Positions 36,152 through 44,889 of a DNA stretch of 64,000 bases are shown one piece after another (the stretch's first letter is position 1; every line of letters begins with the position of its first letter). Origin of the DNA: JBKBUF01 sp046290815. GTDB taxonomy: Bacteria > Bacteroidota > Bacteroidia > Cytophagales > Cytophagaceae. The position numbers were made by a program, and so were the translations under genes. The notes beneath the pieces are model-generated. The model worked only from the letters and a program-made list of their open reading frames with translations, did not search any database and was not told the DNA's origin. The stretch is from contig JBKBUF010000006.1 of the NCBI GenBank assembly GCA_046290815.1, positions 1 through 64,000 on the forward strand, written 5' to 3'.

Positions 36152-36179
36152 AAAAAATCCCGGATGTCCGGGATTTTTT
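36152..36179. terminator. Bidirectional terminator between infB and hpf
   Basis: A perfect palindrome (AAAAAATCCCGGA with TCCGGGATTTTTT) lies between the convergent infB and hpf stop codons, with A- and T-runs for both directions. Confidence 0.95.
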
Positions 36180-36181
36180 AT

Positions 36182-36481
36182 TTAGTGGGAGGTTGTTTTT
36201 TCTTTCTGCTTAATTAATTGTCTTTTCAGGTTTTCATATGTTAAGTCTACTGCTTCTTCAAATGATGCTCCTTGTTCTTTAGCCATAATGGAGGTGCCCG
36301 GCAAGAACAATTTTACATGAACAGATTTATTGCCTTTTTGATCGTCATTTTCCAGCCTTAGATACACATCTCCTTCAATTATTTTGTCGTGAAAAGTTTC
36401 CAATTTGTCCAGTTTCTTTTGAATAAACTCCAGAAGTTTTTTATCTGCGTCGAAATGGATGGATTGCATTTGAAGTTTCAT
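36182..36481 (-). CDS. hpf: Ribosome hibernation-promoting factor (short HPF/RaiA)
   Basis: A 99-residue S30AE protein (MQSIHFDADKKLLEFIQKKLDKLETFHDKI) that binds the 30S decoding region in stationary phase. It lacks the C-terminal dimerisation domain of long HPF. It is last in the rpsU-xerC-hpf gene run, 22 bp after the recombinase. Confidence 0.93.
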   Translation of the reverse strand: MKLQMQSIHFDADKKLLEFIQKKLDKLETFHDKIIEGDVYLRLENDDQKGNKSVHVKLFLPGTSIMAKEQGASFEEAVDLTYENLKRQLIKQKEKTTSH

Positions 36482-36503
36482 AATATTATCGTTTTAGTTA
36501 AAC

Positions 36504-37379
36504 TTAAGCTTTAGGATGCGCCTGTTCAAATATAGCCTTTAGTTTGTCAAGAGAGTTATGCGTGTAGACTTGCGTTGCAGCAAGACTACTATGCCCCAAC
36601 AATTCTTTAATTGCATTCAGATCCGCACCTTTGTTAAGTAAATGTGTTGCAAAAGTATGCCTTAGCACATGTGGACTTCTTTTATCAATTGATCTGATAT
36701 TGTTGAGGTATTTTTTCACTATCCTGTAAATAAAAACCGGATAAGTTTTAACTCCCTTGTCTGTTGTAATGAAATATTCCATCGCAGGCATCTTTCCCCT
36801 CCTTGCCCTTTCATATATATCAATTTGATTTAAAATATTTTCGTTCAATGGAATAATCCTTTCCTTGTTGCCTTTCCCTTTGACTTTTATTGTACGATCA
36901 TGTTTATTAATATGTTCCCATTTCAGACCAATTAATTCGGATAGACGAATACCTGTTCCATATAGTAATTCAAATATCATTTTGTCTCTTACACCTTCAG
37001 GGGAATTGTCGAATATAATAGAGTCCAACAAGGACACCAGGTTTTCTTCCGGGATAAACTCAGGAAGCGTTTTTTTGATTTTAGGACTTTTAATTTTATC
37101 TGTAGGATTTTTCGATATTATTTCCTGCTTTTTTAAGTATTTATAAAATGATCGGAGACAGGCGACTTTCCTGTTAACAGTTTTGGCGGTATTGTTTTCC
37201 TGCATTAATAATACAATCCAGTCTCTTATCATTGAATATGTGACAAGAGTTAAGTCATCAGTTTGAAATTGATTCTTGAGAAACTCGGAAAATTGACGAA
37301 GATCGTTTTGGTAGGAAATGAAGGTATGCTGGCTATACCTTTTTTCTGTACTGATATATTTTAAAAAGTTTTCGATCAT
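36504..37379 (-). CDS. xerC: Tyrosine recombinase XerC/XerD
   Basis: A 291-residue site-specific recombinase of the dimer-resolution type. It has the SAM-like N-terminal domain (1-95) and the catalytic set Arg145 (GTGIRLSEL), a Lys in VKGKGNKER, His237-x-x-Arg240 (HVLRH), His263 (LGHSS) and Tyr272 (TQVYTH). The length and the housekeeping neighbours rpsU and hpf argue for a Xer enzyme, not a phage integrase. XerC versus XerD cannot be decided here. A hairpin abuts its start codon and may control expression. Confidence 0.93.
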   Translation of the reverse strand: MIENFLKYISTEKRYSQHTFISYQNDLRQFSEFLKNQFQTDDLTLVTYSMIRDWIVLLMQENNTAKTVNRKVACLRSFYKYLKKQEIISKNPTDKIKSPKIKKTLPEFIPEENLVSLLDSIIFDNSPEGVRDKMIFELLYGTGIRLSELIGLKWEHINKHDRTIKVKGKGNKERIIPLNENILNQIDIYERARRGKMPAMEYFITTDKGVKTYPVFIYRIVKKYLNNIRSIDKRSPHVLRHTFATHLLNKGADLNAIKELLGHSSLAATQVYTHNSLDKLKAIFEQAHPKA

Positions 37380-37380
37380 G

Positions 37381-37408
37381 TTTAGTATTACCTGCAGATA
37401 ATACTAAA
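37381..37408 (-). promoter_or_regulatory. Hairpin abutting the xerC start codon
   Basis: Perfect 10-bp arms (TTTAGTATTA and TAATACTAAA) enclose eight bases that can add a G-T and a C-G pair, leaving a TGCA loop. On the mRNA the structure ends 1 nt before the xerC ATG, covering the ribosome landing zone. No T-run follows, so it is not a standard terminator. It could be a translational hairpin or a DNA operator. Confidence 0.6.
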
Positions 37409-37444
37409 CATAATCAAAATATAGAAAAAACAAAATGATTTTTA

Positions 37445-37639
37445 TTAAGCGTTTTCGCTTTGAGTCAGTCTTTGTCTGTATGCTGCTCTTATTTTTTCAT
37501 TTCTTTTTCTTACAGACTTCTTTTCGTAAAAAGTTCTGGCTCTAAGTTCTTTTAAAACTCCGGTACGCTCAAATTTCTTTTTGAATCTTTTCAAAGCCTT
37601 ATCTATAGACTCGTTTTCTTTTACGTTAATGATTATCAT
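37445..37639 (-). CDS. rpsU: 30S ribosomal protein S21
   Basis: A 64-residue basic protein with the S21 signature: NESIDKALKRFKKKFERTG, then ELRARTFYEKKSVRKR. S21 binds near the anti-Shine-Dalgarno end of 16S rRNA; in Bacteroidetes it takes part in sequestering that sequence. It has its own strong promoter, and xerC follows 65 bp downstream. Confidence 0.97.
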   Translation of the reverse strand: MIIINVKENESIDKALKRFKKKFERTGVLKELRARTFYEKKSVRKRNEKIRAAYRQRLTQSENA

Positions 37640-37669
37640 AATTTTTTACCTTGAATAAATAAAGGGTTG

Positions 37670-37701
37670 CAAATATACCTATTTTTTAGTTAAACCACAA
37701 A
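37670..37701 (-). promoter_or_regulatory. Bacteroidetes-type promoter of rpsU
   Basis: On the minus strand, TTTG (37701-37698), a 20-nt spacer and TATATTTG (37677-37670) match the consensus exactly. The rpsU ATG is about 30 nt downstream. The promoter sits in the 68-bp gap after the acyl-CoA dehydrogenase gene. Confidence 0.82.
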
Positions 37702-37707
37702 ATTCCT

Positions 37708-38847
37708 TTATTTTAATAAAGCTTTTGAGATAACAATTTTTTGAATTTCAGAAGTTCCTTCACCTATGGTGCATAATTTTGCATCCCTATAAAATTTCTC
37801 CACAGGAAAATCCTTTGTATATCCATATCCTCCAAAGATTTGCACAGCTTCGTTGGCTGCTTTTACAGCTATTTCCGAGCTGTAATATTTAGCCATTGCA
37901 GACTCCTTTGTTACCGGCAAATGTTTGTTTTTTAAATCTGCCGCCCTGAAAGTTAATAGGTTAGCTGCCTCAATTTCAGTTGCCAGTTCAGCTAATTTGA
38001 AAGATATTCCTTGAAAAGAGGCTATAGGTTTATTAAATTGCTGCCTTTCCTGGGAATATTTTAAGGCAGCCTCAAAAGCTCCTTCTGCTATCCCTAGTCC
38101 AAGCGCTGCAATGGAAATCCTACCTCCGTCCAATACCTTCATGGCCTGAATAAAACCTTCTCCCTGAGTTCCTAATAAAGCGTCCTTATGAACTCGGCAG
38201 TTATCAAAAATTACCTCTGTGGTTTCGGAAGCACGCATTCCTAATTTATTTTCCTTTTTTCCTGCGGAAACCCCGGGGTTGGTTTTATCTACAATAAATG
38301 CGGTGGAACTCCTGGACTCACCCGGTTTTCCGGTCCTTGTAATTACAACAATAACATCCGAACTCTTCCCATGAGTAATGAAGTTTTTCGAGCCATTTAT
38401 AATCCAATAATCTCCATCAGATACAGCAGTTGTTTTCATGTTGCCCGCATCAGAACCTGTATTAGGTTCGGTTAAAGCCCAGGCGCCAATGAATTCAGCA
38501 CTTGTGAGTTTTGGTAGATATTTTCGCTTTTGTTGCTCATTTCCAAAAGCAAGAATGTGACCTGTACATAGGGAATTGTGTGCAGCCACAGAAAGACCAA
38601 TAGACCCATCTACTTTTGAGATCTCCTTGATGGCTGTGACGTATTCAAAGTAACCAAATCCTGCCCCACCGTATTCCTGAGGCACAAGTATTCCCATTAG
38701 GCCCAATTCACCTAATTTTTTAAATAAGGGCACCGGAAACTCTTGACTCTCATCCCATTCCATTACATGTGGTCGAATATTTCTTTCAGCAAAATCTTTC
38801 ACCATTCCGGTAATCATTCGCTGGTTTTCATTCATTTCAAATTCCAT
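37708..38847 (-). CDS. Acyl-CoA dehydrogenase
   Basis: A 379-residue FAD enzyme that introduces the alpha-beta double bond in acyl-CoA. It has WALTEPNTGSDAGNMKTTA (FAD/substrate loop), GMRASETTEVIFDNC, QIFGGYGYTKDFPVEKFYRD and the catalytic Glu363 in GEGTSEIQ. The glutamate position is that of short/medium-chain and butyryl-CoA dehydrogenases. No electron-transfer flavoprotein genes are adjacent. Chain-length preference cannot be read from sequence. Confidence 0.93.
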   Translation of the reverse strand: MEFEMNENQRMITGMVKDFAERNIRPHVMEWDESQEFPVPLFKKLGELGLMGILVPQEYGGAGFGYFEYVTAIKEISKVDGSIGLSVAAHNSLCTGHILAFGNEQQKRKYLPKLTSAEFIGAWALTEPNTGSDAGNMKTTAVSDGDYWIINGSKNFITHGKSSDVIVVITRTGKPGESRSSTAFIVDKTNPGVSAGKKENKLGMRASETTEVIFDNCRVHKDALLGTQGEGFIQAMKVLDGGRISIAALGLGIAEGAFEAALKYSQERQQFNKPIASFQGISFKLAELATEIEAANLLTFRAADLKNKHLPVTKESAMAKYYSSEIAVKAANEAVQIFGGYGYTKDFPVEKFYRDAKLCTIGEGTSEIQKIVISKALLK

Positions 38848-38993
38848 AAAAAAAATTTTAGTAAATAAACGTACGTATTTGTTTAATTGTTAGGGAAAAA
38901 TACCGTTATCTAAAGAAATAAAAACATCAATTATCTGGTTAGTTTAACAATGTCTCACGTATTCTGTTATTTTTTCAGAGTACCGATGTCAAA

Positions 38994-39025
38994 TTGGTAA
39001 ATCCCGAATAAAAACAATATTTTTG
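38994..39025 (+). promoter_or_regulatory. Bacteroidetes-type promoter of ugd
   Basis: TTG (38994-38996), a 21-nt spacer and TATTTTTG (39018-39025) match the consensus and lie 22 nt before the ugd start. This probably drives the nucleotide-sugar operon. Confidence 0.65.
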
Positions 39026-39047
39026 AATTTATAATAATTTAAAGCCG

Positions 39048-40418
39048 ATGAAAATAACAGTTGTAGGAACCGGTTATGTTGGTTTAGTTACCGGAACTTG
39101 TTTTGCAGAAACAGGAAATTATGTCACTTGCGTGGATATTGATGAACAGAAGGTTTGTAAAATGAAAGAAGGGGTAGTTCCCATTTACGAGCCTGGCTTG
39201 GATATAATGTTTGAAAGAAATATTAATGAAGGAAGATTAAAATTTACTACAAAACTTGAAGAGGCAGTTGAAGGAGCGGAAATTATTTTCCTCGCATTGC
39301 CTACACCTCCTGGGGCAGACGGGTCTGCCGACCTAAGTTATATTCTAAAGGTTTCAGAAGAACTTGGTCCAATGATTAAAGATTATGTTGTCATTGTAGA
39401 CAAAAGCACTGTGCCTGTAGGTACAGCTAAAAAAGTGAGACAAAAAATCGCAATGAATTGCAAGGGAGAATTTGATGTAGTTTCAAACCCTGAATTTCTT
39501 CGTGAGGGTGTAGCCATTGAAGATTTTATGAAGCCTGACAGAGTGGTAATCGGAACATCTTCTGAAAGAGCTAAAAAAGTAATGGAAAAATTATACGCTC
39601 CTTTTGTAATGCAGGGGAATCCAATCATTATGATGGATGAAGAATCTGCAGAGTTAACAAAATATGCAGCAAATGCTTTTTTGGCCATGAAGATCTCTTT
39701 TATGAATGAAATTGCTAATCTGTGCGAAAAAGTTGGCGCTAACGTTGATCAGGTTAGACTAGGAGTAGGATCTGATAAACGTATAGGTAACAGATTTTTA
39801 TTTGCAGGAATCGGTTATGGAGGAAGTTGTTTCCCTAAAGATGTAAAAGCATTGATAAAAACAGCAAAGGAGCATAATTATGACTTTAAAATTATCAATG
39901 CTGTAGAGGAAGTAAATGAAAGTCAAAAAACAATTCTTATCCCTAAAATCAAAGCATTCTTCAAGGGGAATCTTATGGGGAAAAAGATTGCACTTTGGGG
40001 TCTATCTTTTAAACCTAATACTGATGACATCAGAGAGGCTCCTTCTTTATATCTGATTAACTCTTTGCTAGCGGAAGGTGCTGAAATTTGCGCTTTTGAT
40101 CCTGAAGGAATTGCCAACGTTAAGAAGCTGGTGGGAGATAAGATTTCTTATTCTGAAAACCCATATGATGCTCTGATTAAAGCGGATGCTTTGGTTGTTG
40201 TTACCGAATGGCCTGCATTCAGAACACCTGATTTTAACAAAATGGTTGAAAGAATGAATTCTAAGGTAATATTCGATGGAAGAAATATCTTCAAACTTGA
40301 GCAGATGCGTGAACTGGGATTCCATTACGAATCTATAGGAAGAGCCAAAGTTGGAAAAAATGATCAGGAGTCTACCGGTCGTATAACAATAAGCAGAGAT
40401 AAGATTATCGAAAATTAA
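39048..40418 (+). CDS. ugd: UDP-glucose 6-dehydrogenase
   Basis: Oxidises UDP-glucose to UDP-glucuronate with two NAD. It has the NAD motif VGTGYVGLVTG at the N-terminus, the SNPEFLREGVAIEDF and PDRVVIG blocks, and the catalytic Cys in YGGSCFPKDVKAL. The 456 residues include all three domains. It stands 11 bp before the UDP-glucuronate decarboxylase gene, so the two make UDP-xylose in sequence. Confidence 0.95.
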   Translation: MKITVVGTGYVGLVTGTCFAETGNYVTCVDIDEQKVCKMKEGVVPIYEPGLDIMFERNINEGRLKFTTKLEEAVEGAEIIFLALPTPPGADGSADLSYILKVSEELGPMIKDYVVIVDKSTVPVGTAKKVRQKIAMNCKGEFDVVSNPEFLREGVAIEDFMKPDRVVIGTSSERAKKVMEKLYAPFVMQGNPIIMMDEESAELTKYAANAFLAMKISFMNEIANLCEKVGANVDQVRLGVGSDKRIGNRFLFAGIGYGGSCFPKDVKALIKTAKEHNYDFKIINAVEEVNESQKTILIPKIKAFFKGNLMGKKIALWGLSFKPNTDDIREAPSLYLINSLLAEGAEICAFDPEGIANVKKLVGDKISYSENPYDALIKADALVVVTEWPAFRTPDFNKMVERMNSKVIFDGRNIFKLEQMRELGFHYESIGRAKVGKNDQESTGRITISRDKIIEN

Positions 40419-40429
40419 ACCCTTTGAAA

Positions 40430-41440
40430 ATGTACAACAAGGCTTCAACTAAAAAAAGAGTACTGGTAACCGGCGGAGCCGGGTTTTTAGGCTCACATTT
40501 ATGTGACCGTTTCATTGCAGAGGGTTTTCATGTGATTGCAATGGACAATTTGATTACAGGAAGCTTGCGAAATATTGAGCACCTGTTTCACTTGCCACAA
40601 TTTGAGTTTTATAATTGTGATGTATCTAAATTTGTGCATGTTCCGGGTCAGCTGGATTATATACTTCATTTTGCGTCTCCGGCAAGCCCTATAGATTATC
40701 TGAAAATTCCGATTCAAACTTTAAAAGTAGGTTCATTAGGAACTCATAATTTGTTAGGCTTGGCAAAAGCAAAAAATGCCCGGATTTTAGTTGCATCAAC
40801 ATCTGAAGTTTATGGTGATCCAACGGTGCATCCGCAAAATGAAGATTATTGGGGAAATGTAAACCCCGTGGGTCCAAGAGGAGTATACGATGAAGCAAAA
40901 AGGTTTCAGGAGGCTATGACTATGGCATATCATACATACCATGGTCTTGAAACCAGAATTGTAAGAATTTTTAATACGTATGGTCCTAGAATGAGATTAA
41001 ATGATGGACGGGCACTTCCTGCTTTTATCGGACAGGCTATCAGAGGTGAGGACATTACGGTTTTCGGAGATGGGTCTCAGACAAGGTCCTTCTGTTATGT
41101 AGATGATCTGATTGAAGGAATTTTCAGACTACTTATGTCGGATTATGTTCATCCTGTCAACATTGGAAACCCTGATGAAATTACAATAAAGGAGTTTGCC
41201 GAAGAAATTATTAAACTGACAGGAACATCTCAGAAAATTATATATAAACCTTTACCCCAGGATGATCCTAAGCAGCGAAGACCCGATATTTCAAGGGCTA
41301 AGGATATTCTTGGTTGGGAACCTAAAGTTTCCAGGAGTGAAGGATTGAAAATAACTTATGAATATTTTAAGACTCTTCCTCCGGAGGAATTAAATACCAA
41401 ACCGAAAGAATTTTCTGAATATCAAAATAAAGGTTTTTAG
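40430..41440 (+). CDS. uxs: UDP-glucuronate decarboxylase (UDP-xylose synthase)
   Basis: An extended SDR enzyme of 336 residues. NAD motif TGGAGFLGSHLCDRF, catalytic TSEVYGDP and YDEAKRFQEA (YxxxK), then RIFNTYGPRMRLNDGR, which is typical of UXS. It decarboxylates UDP-glucuronate to UDP-xylose. An ATG at 40430 is preferred over the TTG at 40424. A terminator follows, splitting the sugar genes into two transcriptional parts. Confidence 0.92.
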   Translation: MYNKASTKKRVLVTGGAGFLGSHLCDRFIAEGFHVIAMDNLITGSLRNIEHLFHLPQFEFYNCDVSKFVHVPGQLDYILHFASPASPIDYLKIPIQTLKVGSLGTHNLLGLAKAKNARILVASTSEVYGDPTVHPQNEDYWGNVNPVGPRGVYDEAKRFQEAMTMAYHTYHGLETRIVRIFNTYGPRMRLNDGRALPAFIGQAIRGEDITVFGDGSQTRSFCYVDDLIEGIFRLLMSDYVHPVNIGNPDEITIKEFAEEIIKLTGTSQKIIYKPLPQDDPKQRRPDISRAKDILGWEPKVSRSEGLKITYEYFKTLPPEELNTKPKEFSEYQNKGF

Positions 41441-41447
41441 TCTAAGT

Positions 41448-41486
41448 TCTTCCCTAAACGTTTCAGTTTAGGGAAGATTTTTTATT
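41448..41486 (+). terminator. Terminator between uxs and the tviB-like gene
   Basis: A perfect stem (TCTTCCCTAAAC with GTTTAGGGAAGA) and a T-run lie just after uxs and 7 bp before the next start. Read-through may still occur, since I found no clear promoter in the short remaining gap. Confidence 0.88.
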
Positions 41487-41492
41487 AAATAA

Positions 41493-42797
41493 ATGCAAGC
41501 TTTTCAAATTTCCGACAGAATCTCATCAAAAGAATCTCCCCTTGCCGTGATTGGCTTAGGTTATGTAGGACTACCTATAGCTTTGTCCTTCGCTAAAAAA
41601 GTTAAGGTAATTGGTTTTGACATCAACTCCAGACGGATTGAAATGATGCAGAATTACATTGATCCTAGTGGAGAGCTGGATCCGTGTGATTTCGAAGGAA
41701 CAGATATACAGTTTACCAGTGATGCAGAGGATTTGAAAAAAGCATCTTTTTTTATTGTCACGGTTCCAACACCTATCGACACATTTAACTTACCTGATTT
41801 AAGACCCCTGCTTGCAGCTTCACGCTCTGTGGGGAAAGCGCTAAAAAAGGGAGATTATGTTGTTTTTGAAAGTACGGTTTATCCTGCATGTACAGAGGAA
41901 GAATGTGTGCCTATTTTAGAAAAGGAATCAGGGTTAAAATATAATGAAGATTTTAAAGTTGGTTTTTCTCCGGAAAGAATTAACCCGGGAGATAAGGAAC
42001 ATACCCTTGCTAAGATCACAAAAGTTGTTTCAGGTTCGGATAACATTGCATTAGAACAAATAGCTAAAGTTTATGAATTGGTAGTTGAAGCTGGAATTCA
42101 CCAAGCATCCAGTATAAAAGTTGCTGAAGCAGCAAAAATTATAGAAAATACACAACGAGATCTCAATATCGCCTTGATGAATGAACTTTCAATCATCTGC
42201 GATAAACTTAAAATTAATACCTATGAGGTGCTTGAAGCTGCCGGTACCAAATGGAATTTTCTAAAATTTACTCCAGGATTAGTCGGAGGACATTGTATTG
42301 GTGTGGATCCTTATTATTTAACATACAAAGCAAAAGCTTTAGGTTATAATCCAAATGTTATATTAAGCGGGAGATTCATTAATGATTCTATGGGACAATA
42401 TATTGCTAAAAAGGTAATACAGCTTCTGATTGATCAGGAGAAAAATATTAAGCAATCAAGAGCATTGGTTTTGGGAGCCACTTTTAAGGAAAATGTTGAA
42501 GATATCAGAAATTCAAAAGTGGTAGATGTGATTAAAGAGTTAATTTCATTTAACTTGCAGGTAGATGTGGTTGATCCTGTTGCTGACCCGGAAGAATTCT
42601 ATCATGAGTACGGATTAAAAATGGTTGAAAAACCAAATGGTAAATATGATGTTATTATTCTGGCAGTATCTCACAATCAATTTTTAAATCTTGAAAGCAA
42701 TTTCTTCAAAGAGTTGTCGGCCAAAGATGCTGTTTTTATTGATATAAAAGGTGCTTATAGAAAGAAAAAATTAGGATTAAAATATTGGAGTTTGTAA
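41493..42797 (+). CDS. UDP-N-acetylhexosamine 6-dehydrogenase (TviB/WbpO-like)
   Basis: A 434-residue nucleotide-sugar dehydrogenase distinct from Ugd. Its blocks are VIGLGYVGLPIALSFAKK, the SPERINPGDKEH loop, AEAAKIIENTQRDLNIALMNE and the catalytic Cys in GLVGGHCIGVDPYYLTYKA. These are diagnostic of the TviB/WbpO group, which oxidises UDP-GalNAc or UDP-GlcNAc to the uronic acid. The TviC/WbpP-like epimerase two genes downstream supports this. Which HexNAc is the true substrate is unresolved. Confidence 0.88.
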   Translation: MQAFQISDRISSKESPLAVIGLGYVGLPIALSFAKKVKVIGFDINSRRIEMMQNYIDPSGELDPCDFEGTDIQFTSDAEDLKKASFFIVTVPTPIDTFNLPDLRPLLAASRSVGKALKKGDYVVFESTVYPACTEEECVPILEKESGLKYNEDFKVGFSPERINPGDKEHTLAKITKVVSGSDNIALEQIAKVYELVVEAGIHQASSIKVAEAAKIIENTQRDLNIALMNELSIICDKLKINTYEVLEAAGTKWNFLKFTPGLVGGHCIGVDPYYLTYKAKALGYNPNVILSGRFINDSMGQYIAKKVIQLLIDQEKNIKQSRALVLGATFKENVEDIRNSKVVDVIKELISFNLQVDVVDPVADPEEFYHEYGLKMVEKPNGKYDVIILAVSHNQFLNLESNFFKELSAKDAVFIDIKGAYRKKKLGLKYWSL

Positions 42798-42809
42798 TAC
42801 TTATTGATT

Positions 42810-43877
42810 ATGGAAACATATAAAAGACATATACTAATTACAGGAGGGGCTGGTTTTATTGGGTCTCATGTTGTAAGATTATTTGTTAAAAATTATCCTG
42901 ATTATAAAATTTATAATCTTGATAAGCTTACTTATGCAGGAAATCTGGAAAACCTAAAGGATATCGAAAATGAGCCAAATTATAAGTTTATAAAAGGTGA
43001 TATTGTCGATGCAGGGTATATAGCGGCATTATTCAATGAGTATAAATTTGATGGTGTTATTCACCTTGCAGCCGAAAGTCATGTGGACAGGTCTATTACC
43101 AATCCAATGGATTTCATTTTTACAAACATAGTTGGTACAGTTAATTTGTTGAATTCTGCTAAAAGTATTTGGAAGGATAACTATGCAGGTAAACTTTTTT
43201 ATCACGTTTCCACGGATGAAGTTTATGGATCATTGCATAATGGAGGATTCTTTACTGAAGAAACTTCATATGATCCTCAATCACCTTATTCTGCTTCCAA
43301 GGCTGGGTCAGATCATTTTGTAAGAGCATACCATAATACCTATAAAATACCGGTCGTGGTCTCTAATTGCAGTAATAATTATGGACCAAATCAATTCCCT
43401 GAAAAGCTAATCCCGCTTTTTATAAATAATATCATTAAAAATAAGCCATTGCCTGTATACGGTAAAGGAGAAAATGTTAGAGACTGGTTGTATGTAGTTG
43501 ATCATGCAAGAGCAATAGATGTAGTTTTCCATAAAGGAAAGGTCGGAGAAACATATAACATAGGCGGACACAACGAATGGAAAAACATAGATTTGATAAA
43601 AGTTCTTTGCAGAATTATGGATCAAAAATTAGGAAGGACGAAGGGGGAATCGGAGAAATTGATTACATATGTTCAGGATAGAGCCGGCCATGATTTAAGA
43701 TACGCTATTGATGCAAGTAAAATAAAAAAGGTTCTTGGCTGGGAGCCGTCGTTGCAGTTTGAACAAGGTCTGGATATTACAGTAGATTGGTATCTTAATA
43801 ATGTTGATTGGCTTGAAAGTGTAACTTCAGGTGACTACCAAAAGTATTATGATTTACAGTATTCTGCAAAATTTTAA
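42810..43877 (+). CDS. rfbB: dTDP-glucose 4,6-dehydratase
   Basis: An extended SDR of 355 residues. ILITGGAGFIGSHV, DKLTYAGNLENL (the RmlB-specific segment), STDEVYGSL and the YSASKAGSDHFVRAY catalytic block are all present, followed by NNYGPNQFPEKLIPLFI. It turns dTDP-glucose into dTDP-4-keto-6-deoxyglucose. The ATG at 42810 is chosen over the TTG at 42804. RfbC and RfbD are not encoded here. Confidence 0.95.
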   Translation: METYKRHILITGGAGFIGSHVVRLFVKNYPDYKIYNLDKLTYAGNLENLKDIENEPNYKFIKGDIVDAGYIAALFNEYKFDGVIHLAAESHVDRSITNPMDFIFTNIVGTVNLLNSAKSIWKDNYAGKLFYHVSTDEVYGSLHNGGFFTEETSYDPQSPYSASKAGSDHFVRAYHNTYKIPVVVSNCSNNYGPNQFPEKLIPLFINNIIKNKPLPVYGKGENVRDWLYVVDHARAIDVVFHKGKVGETYNIGGHNEWKNIDLIKVLCRIMDQKLGRTKGESEKLITYVQDRAGHDLRYAIDASKIKKVLGWEPSLQFEQGLDITVDWYLNNVDWLESVTSGDYQKYYDLQYSAKF

Positions 43878-43879
43878 AT

Positions 43880-44884
43880 ATGTACGAACATCCTTTTCAT
43901 AGCACAGGATTAAATAGATATTCATTTTTAGTTACTGGAGGAGCAGGGTTTATCGGGTCAAATATTTGTGAATATTTGTTGAAGCATGGTGCTGGAAAGG
44001 TAAGGGTGTTAGATAATCTTGCAACCGGATATTATAAAAACATAGAAGGATTTTTGAATAATCCTTCTTTTGAATTTATAGAGGGGGACATACGCAATCT
44101 TCAGAATTGTATGGATGCTTGCAAAGGCATTGATTATGTATTTCATGAAGCTGCACTGGGAAGCGTACCCAGGAGTATTAATGATCCTGTAACTAGTAAC
44201 GATGTTAACATCGGCGGTTTTATTAATATGCTACTGGCCGTCAGAGATAATAATGTCAAAAGGATTGTTTATGCTTCTTCTTCCTCTGCATATGGTGATG
44301 ATATGTCGGAAATTAAAGTTGAACCAAAGGTAGGGAAACCCTTGTCTCCATATGCAGTTACAAAATATGTCAATGAATTGTATGCATCAGTTTTTTCCAA
44401 TATTTATGGTATTAACACCATTGGACTGAGGTATTTTAATGTGTTTGGTCCAAGGCAAAATACTAAAGGCGCATATGCTGCTGTGGTTCCTCTTTTCATT
44501 CAGTCTGCATTAAACAATAACAAAGCTATTATTCATGGCGATGGTGGGCAAAGCAGAGATTTTACTTTTGTAGAAAATGCTGTTCAAGCTAATATAAAAG
44601 CAGCATTTGCTGAAAGTAAGGAAGCCCTTAACACAGTCTACAATGCCGCTGTAGGACGAACAACATCAGTAGTACAAATTTTTAATTATATAAAGGAAAT
44701 ATCCGGTTCTAACTTAGAACCGGAATTTCACCCGAGAAGGCAAGGGGATATTGATAATAGCCTTGCAGATATTTCAAAAGCAAAAAATAATTTGGGCTAC
44801 GATCCCAAAATCCTAATTGAGGAAGGTTTAAAAATTACATTCAATTGGTATAAAAATAATAAAGAGTTTGTAGATAAAAATTAG
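43880..44884 (+). CDS. UDP-N-acetylglucosamine 4-epimerase (TviC/WbpP-like)
   Basis: A 334-residue SDR. It has VTGGAGFIGSNICEYLLKHG, HEAALGSVPRSINDP, ASSSSAYGDD, the SPYAVTKYVNE active site and RYFNVFGPRQ. The GSVPRS block is characteristic of the WbpP/TviC group, which interconverts UDP-GlcNAc and UDP-GalNAc or their uronates. It probably works with the TviB/WbpO-like dehydrogenase to give a HexNAc uronic acid. It begins 2 bp after rfbB. Confidence 0.88.
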   Translation: MYEHPFHSTGLNRYSFLVTGGAGFIGSNICEYLLKHGAGKVRVLDNLATGYYKNIEGFLNNPSFEFIEGDIRNLQNCMDACKGIDYVFHEAALGSVPRSINDPVTSNDVNIGGFINMLLAVRDNNVKRIVYASSSSAYGDDMSEIKVEPKVGKPLSPYAVTKYVNELYASVFSNIYGINTIGLRYFNVFGPRQNTKGAYAAVVPLFIQSALNNNKAIIHGDGGQSRDFTFVENAVQANIKAAFAESKEALNTVYNAAVGRTTSVVQIFNYIKEISGSNLEPEFHPRRQGDIDNSLADISKAKNNLGYDPKILIEEGLKITFNWYKNNKEFVDKN

Positions 44885-44889
44885 ACTTT

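Noticed and set aside
36504..37379. The tyrosine recombinase as a phage or island integrase
   Set aside because: Its length, housekeeping neighbours (rpsU, hpf) and absence of a tRNA target or att repeats fit a chromosomal Xer recombinase.
38869..38876. ACGTACGT upstream of the acyl-CoA dehydrogenase as a TetR-type operator
   Set aside because: The core is palindromic but flanking bases do not extend the symmetry, and no regulator gene is adjacent. Left as unproven.
40068..40448. A 126-codon minus-strand frame at the ugd-uxs junction
   Set aside because: It overlaps two firmly identified genes on the other strand and lacks any family feature.
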